DNA of 36,173 nt from an uncultured Acidobacteriota bacterium. Its GTDB lineage: Bacteria; Acidobacteriota; Terriglobia; Bryobacterales; Bryobacteraceae. The translations under genes were made by a program, and so were the position numbers. The notes under the pieces were generated by a model, which saw only the letters and a program-made list of their open reading frames with translations, was not told the DNA's origin and searched no databases. Of the stretch, positions 33,140 through 36,173 are shown one piece after another (position 1 is the stretch's first letter; each line of letters opens with the position of its first letter). Location: the NCBI GenBank assembly GCA_900696665.1, contig CAADGY010000215.1:1-36173 (forward strand), written 5' to 3'.

Positions 33140-34505
33140 ACCATCCATCCGGTTGAAGGCCTTCGATCGCCAGTTTTACGGCCGGCTCGCCGGTTCGCCT
33201 GTCGAGCACCGCCATACGGAACTTGTGCTCACCCGCTTTGAGAGCGGGCGGCAGAAACACACTGCCATCAAATATCCGGTCACCTGGAAGCCACGTCTTC
33301 AGATCCACGGGAGTCTGTATCGTCGCGCCGCCGATCCCAATCGCGAGCACAAAATCGCCATAGGGTGGAGCGACACCCTTATTCACCCACCATGAAGTGA
33401 CCGGCAGCATCGTGCCCGCGCGCGCAGCCCGGGGATATTCAAGCCGGCGCAGCACCAACCGGTAGCCGATCTTCTTTTGAAAGTCGTCCCAGGCGTCCTT
33501 CCAATCGGCCGGGATCGGTGTGGACTTGATGTTGATCGACGTCGCATGCCAGCGCAAAGCTTGGTCGAAGATCTCCTGAAGTTGCGCATCGGTGTAACCG
33601 CCGCTCCATTTCTTCCAGTGGCCGGGCGTGCCGCACGTTTCAAGCGAAACGGGATATTGCCGCCAGGCATCCTCAATGCCCGTGCGTACCACCTGTTGCG
33701 GGTACATATCGAGCATGTGCATCATGCCCCGGCCGCGCCCGCCCATGTCTCCCCAACAATCCAAACGCCAACCTGCGCCCTTCTTCACTCCATAGGCCAG
33801 CGCGCGTGGCTCATCGAAGTTCATCAGCAGAATGGTCGTTGGGAACGCTTCGAAATAGATGTCGATCAATTCTTTCTGCGTTTGCCAGCTAGGAAGATAA
33901 GGCCCCCAGCCTTCTCCCCAATAACCCACAGTTGAAACGTCGACCGAATTGAGATAGGGGTGTCCGTCGTAGCGCGCGCCGGCCGCACGAACCAGTGCCC
34001 CCCAGTGTTTAAGATACAAAGGATCGTCCGCGTCCGGCGACCAGATTGCGCCATCTTTATCCTCCGGCTTGTTCGCCCGCCGGGCGCCGGAGTTGCGGTA
34101 CCACTCCGGAAGAGGATGGCTCTGGTCATAAGGCATCATTCTGATGTCGAGCGTCTGGTTGTGCTTGCGCGCCTGCTCCAGCGCATTGCTGATGATCTCC
34201 CACCGGTACTTGCCGGGTTCTGGTTCAAGTTCAGACCAGAACCAGCGGCAATAGGCCAGCGAAGCGCCGGGAAAATCCGGCTTCACCGGCGCCTGCTTGC
34301 CGGGTTCAACCGGTCCGGCTTCGGACCATCGAAGGGTCGGATATAACGCTTCACCGTTGAAGCGTTGAAAGGTTTGGATGCCCATGCCCGGATTGACGAG
34401 CACCTGGTGAATTTCCGCCGGCCGGATAACATGCTTGGGCGTCTGAGCTAAGGCGGTCGGAAAAAGGACGGTTAAAATGGTAAAGGACGGCCAATAGCGG
34501 ACCAT
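33111..34505 (-). CDS. secreted DUF4832 protein, first copy
   Basis: Exported protein of 464 residues, signal peptide 1-20 (MVRYWPSFTILTVLFPTALA). Same domain order as the second copy: a barrel with LVNPGMGIQTFQRFNG, FWSELEPEPGKYRW, MPYDQSHPLPEWY and TVGYWGEGWGPYL, then the C-terminal DUF4832 beta domain ending GLQPDGWYDLGTIQIQ. Clan-A glycoside hydrolase-like by pattern, function unproven. Between the copies the barrel is nearly the same in length; by eye about two thirds of residues match. First gene of the operon, with its start facing the coiled-coil gene across a 129-base divergent region. Confidence 0.87.
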   Translation of the reverse strand: MVRYWPSFTILTVLFPTALAQTPKHVIRPAEIHQVLVNPGMGIQTFQRFNGEALYPTLRWSEAGPVEPGKQAPVKPDFPGASLAYCRWFWSELEPEPGKYRWEIISNALEQARKHNQTLDIRMMPYDQSHPLPEWYRNSGARRANKPEDKDGAIWSPDADDPLYLKHWGALVRAAGARYDGHPYLNSVDVSTVGYWGEGWGPYLPSWQTQKELIDIYFEAFPTTILLMNFDEPRALAYGVKKGAGWRLDCWGDMGGRGRGMMHMLDMYPQQVVRTGIEDAWRQYPVSLETCGTPGHWKKWSGGYTDAQLQEIFDQALRWHATSINIKSTPIPADWKDAWDDFQKKIGYRLVLRRLEYPRAARAGTMLPVTSWWVNKGVAPPYGDFVLAIGIGGATIQTPVDLKTWLPGDRIFDGSVFLPPALKAGEHKFRMAVLDRRTGEPAVKLAIEGLQPDGWYDLGTIQIQ

Positions 34506-34634
34506 GTTCAGGTTCTATCACAACGCGCAGAGCCAGGTCACAAAACCAGTCCGCGCTGGTGGTATTCACCCGGAGGGCATAGGTGCTAAAGTAAACCTGA
34601 AGGTGGCACAGCCGACACGAGGAGGGAATTTATT

Positions 34635-35510
34635 GTGACCGACAGCACCCCGACCTACACTCACCAGCCAGGTGGATCTGGCTTGAAGATCCCAATCCTG
34701 TTCGGAGTGGTAATCGCTCTGGTGGCAGCTAACGTGTATCTGTTTTTGCAGGTCGACCGTCTCCATGCGGACATTGCAAAAATGCGAGAGTCTATTCTGA
34801 CGGAGATCACAAATCTTCGCGAATCCTCCACCGTTACAACCCAGGCGAACCGGCGGAACGTGGAGACACTCCGGGACGAACTGGAAGCCGCTCGCCGCCA
34901 GGCGTCCATGGCTGCTGGACAGGCAAAGACCGAGGCTACAAAACGCGCGGAAGACCTGGCGCGCCGTTTGGAATTGGAAGCCAAGCGCCAACAGGAACAG
35001 GTCTCGAGCGCCATCACCGAAGTCAAGCAAGCCAACGAAGAGACTGCACAAAAGGTGGGTGCCGTCAGTACCGAAGTGGGCGCTGTCAAAACAGAGGTTG
35101 CCGCCGCGAAATCGGAACTCAACCAGACCCTTTCAAACCTGAAGCGGGTGTTTGGCGAACTGGACAGTCACGCCTCCCTCATCGCGACAAATTCAAAGGA
35201 GCTAGATGCCCTCCGCGCTCTCGGAGACCGGAATTACTTCGAGTTCCGTATCCGCAAAGCCAAACAGCCCCAGAAGGTAGGCGACATTGCCGTAAAGGTG
35301 AAGAAAACTGATACGAAGCGGAACAAGTACACGATAGAGCTTCTGGCGGATGACAAGACGGTGGAAAAGAAGGACAGAACCATCAATGAACCGGTGCAGT
35401 TCTATGTCGCCAAAGCACGGCAGCCCTATGAACTCGTGGTGAATCAGGTAAACAAGGATGAGATCGTGGGCTACCTTGCAACGCCAAAAGTACAGTCGGC
35501 CCGCAAGTAA
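34635..35510 (+). CDS. membrane-anchored coiled-coil protein
   Basis: A 291-residue protein with one membrane span (about 18-39), a long coiled coil rich in Glu, Ala, Lys and Arg (about 40-165; stretches such as EELEAARRQ, KAEDLARRLELEAKRQQEQV), and a C-terminal beta domain (about 195-291: DRNYFEFRIRKAKQPQKVG, KYTIELLADDK). The start is GTG 34635, with GGAGGGA at 34621-34627 and 7 bases of spacer. It resembles hypothetical proteins I associate with Acidobacteria; no function known. The coiled coil and terminal domain should face the periplasm if the short N-terminus is cytoplasmic. Confidence 0.8.
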   Translation: MTDSTPTYTHQPGGSGLKIPILFGVVIALVAANVYLFLQVDRLHADIAKMRESILTEITNLRESSTVTTQANRRNVETLRDELEAARRQASMAAGQAKTEATKRAEDLARRLELEAKRQQEQVSSAITEVKQANEETAQKVGAVSTEVGAVKTEVAAAKSELNQTLSNLKRVFGELDSHASLIATNSKELDALRALGDRNYFEFRIRKAKQPQKVGDIAVKVKKTDTKRNKYTIELLADDKTVEKKDRTINEPVQFYVAKARQPYELVVNQVNKDEIVGYLATPKVQSARK

Positions 35511-35521
35511 CGGCGTCCCGT

Positions 35522-36173
35522 TCAAGCGGCCGCAATCGTGAAATAGAACTTGGAACCGGCTCCATCCTCCGATTCCACCCAGATGCGGCCCCCGTGCCGT
35601 TCGACAATCCGCTTGCAGATTGCAAGGCCAATGCCAGTGCCAGGGTATTCGCGCCCGTGCAGTCGTTTGAAGATGCCGAACACTCGCTCGCGGTACTCCG
35701 GGGCGATTCCAATCCCGTTGTCCTGAACCGAAAACATCCATTCGCCTTTCCTGCTTTCAGCCTGGATGTGGATTCGCGGGGGAGCGGAGCTGCGATATTT
35801 GATCGCATTGCCGATCAGGTTCTGAAAAAGCTGCGCAAGCTGCGCGCGGTCGCCATATACGGTGGGTAGTTTTTCGTAGGTGACGTTCGCACCGCTCTCC
35901 TGAATAGACACCTGAAGGTTCATCAGCGCCCATGCCACGACGCCCTCGACATCGGTCTCTTCCATCTGTAATCCGCCGCCCTGGCTCGCACGGGAATAAG
36001 CTAATAGATCCTGAATCAGTTGCCGCATGCGGCTAACACCTTCGGTGATATGCCGCAGGAACTCGTGGCCTTCTTCGCCGAGCGCGTCCGGATAGCGCTT
36101 GGCTACCAACTGCGCGTAGCTGGAGACAATGCGGAGAGGCTCTTGCAGATCATGCGAAATAATGAACGCGAAC
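35522..36173 (-). CDS. sensor histidine kinase, C-terminal part
   Basis: C-terminal 217 residues of a two-component kinase; the gene continues past the right edge. The H-box SHDLQEPLR is near the window end, so the phosphorylated histidine is in HDLQEP, a form often seen behind PAS or phytochrome-type sensor parts. Then follow the X region (HITEGVSRMRQLIQDLLAYS), the N-box (QNLIGNAIKYR), the G1 box (VQDNGIGIAP) and the G2 region (GTGIGLAICKRIVERHGG), which complete a normal HATPase_c domain. The sensor part is not visible. It converges on the coiled-coil gene, with 11 bases between stops. Confidence 0.93.
   Translation of the reverse strand, partial: FAFIISHDLQEPLRIVSSYAQLVAKRYPDALGEEGHEFLRHITEGVSRMRQLIQDLLAYSRASQGGGLQMEETDVEGVVAWALMNLQVSIQESGANVTYEKLPTVYGDRAQLAQLFQNLIGNAIKYRSSAPPRIHIQAESRKGEWMFSVQDNGIGIAPEYRERVFGIFKRLHGREYPGTGIGLAICKRIVERHGGRIWVESEDGAGSKFYFTIAAA

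Larger units (their letters stand above)
31748..34505 (-). repeat. tandem paralogue pair (DUF4832 genes)
   Basis: The two DUF4832 genes are a direct tandem duplication. They share domain order, length (464 and about 463 residues) and most motif words. Both stops overlap the next start by 29 bases with the same geometry, so the junction itself was duplicated. The DNA has diverged, so this is not a recent copy. Confidence 0.85.

Overview
The window is high-GC bacterial DNA with dense coding on both strands, short intergenic gaps and many start/stop overlaps. The gene content suggests a soil acidobacterium of the Solibacter/Bryobacter kind. It includes a flagellar basal-body operon, Tat-exported FAD oxidoreductase and hydrolase genes, tandem DUF4832 proteins, a yceD-rpmF-plsX cluster, an OPT transporter and a membrane coiled-coil protein of a type I associate with that group. 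No rRNA is present, so the taxonomy is inference. I found no tRNA, CRISPR array, insertion sequence, prophage or attachment site.

Left part (1-6072). A structured leader precedes a membrane-anchored protein of unknown function. A PfkB-family sugar kinase follows with no gap. Next is a secreted aldose 1-epimerase-like gene broken by one extra G in a six-G run. A convergent two-gene ABC-2 exporter (permease and ATPase) is divergent from a Tat-exported alpha/beta hydrolase.

Housekeeping block (6073-15681). A near-consensus sigma-70 promoter with a leader of almost 190 nt precedes rpsA (six S1 domains). rpsA is followed by an HU/IHF-family gene, the same neighbour order as rpsA-ihfB in enterobacteria, then a HIT hydrolase and a GlpF-type channel. 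Next come yceD (DUF177), rpmF and plsX, a full-length dsbD-like reductase, and an exported M28 peptidase of the glutamate carboxypeptidase II type.

Flagellar operon (15668-22509, minus strand). Transcription order is flgB-flgC-fliE-fliF-fliG-fliH-fliI-fliJ, mostly with 4-bp ATGA overlaps. It encodes proximal rod, MS ring, switch and export ATPase components. A YkgJ-type cysteine-cluster gene lies just upstream on the same strand. The last gene overlaps the M28 gene tail to tail by 14 bp.

Right part (22566-36173). It carries a Tat-exported FAD oxidoreductase with an extra N-terminal beta domain, a class III aminotransferase overlapping a small methyltransferase, yraN, galT, a small minus-strand gene overlapping the galT end, and an OPT transporter. 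A minus-strand three-gene operon follows: two tandem DUF4832 paralogues and a Tat-type amidohydrolase. Both junctions in that operon have the same 29-bp overlap. The window ends with a membrane-anchored coiled-coil protein and the C-terminal part of a histidine kinase that runs off the edge.

Several genes point to sugar use (PfkB kinase, epimerase remnant, galT, DUF4832 and lactonase-like amidohydrolase). They are spread over the window in separate transcription units, so a single pathway is not shown. The strongest candidates for something new are the DUF4832-DUF4832-amidohydrolase operon with its duplicated overlap, the rpsA stop codon sitting in a hairpin loop, and the small gene antisense to galT.
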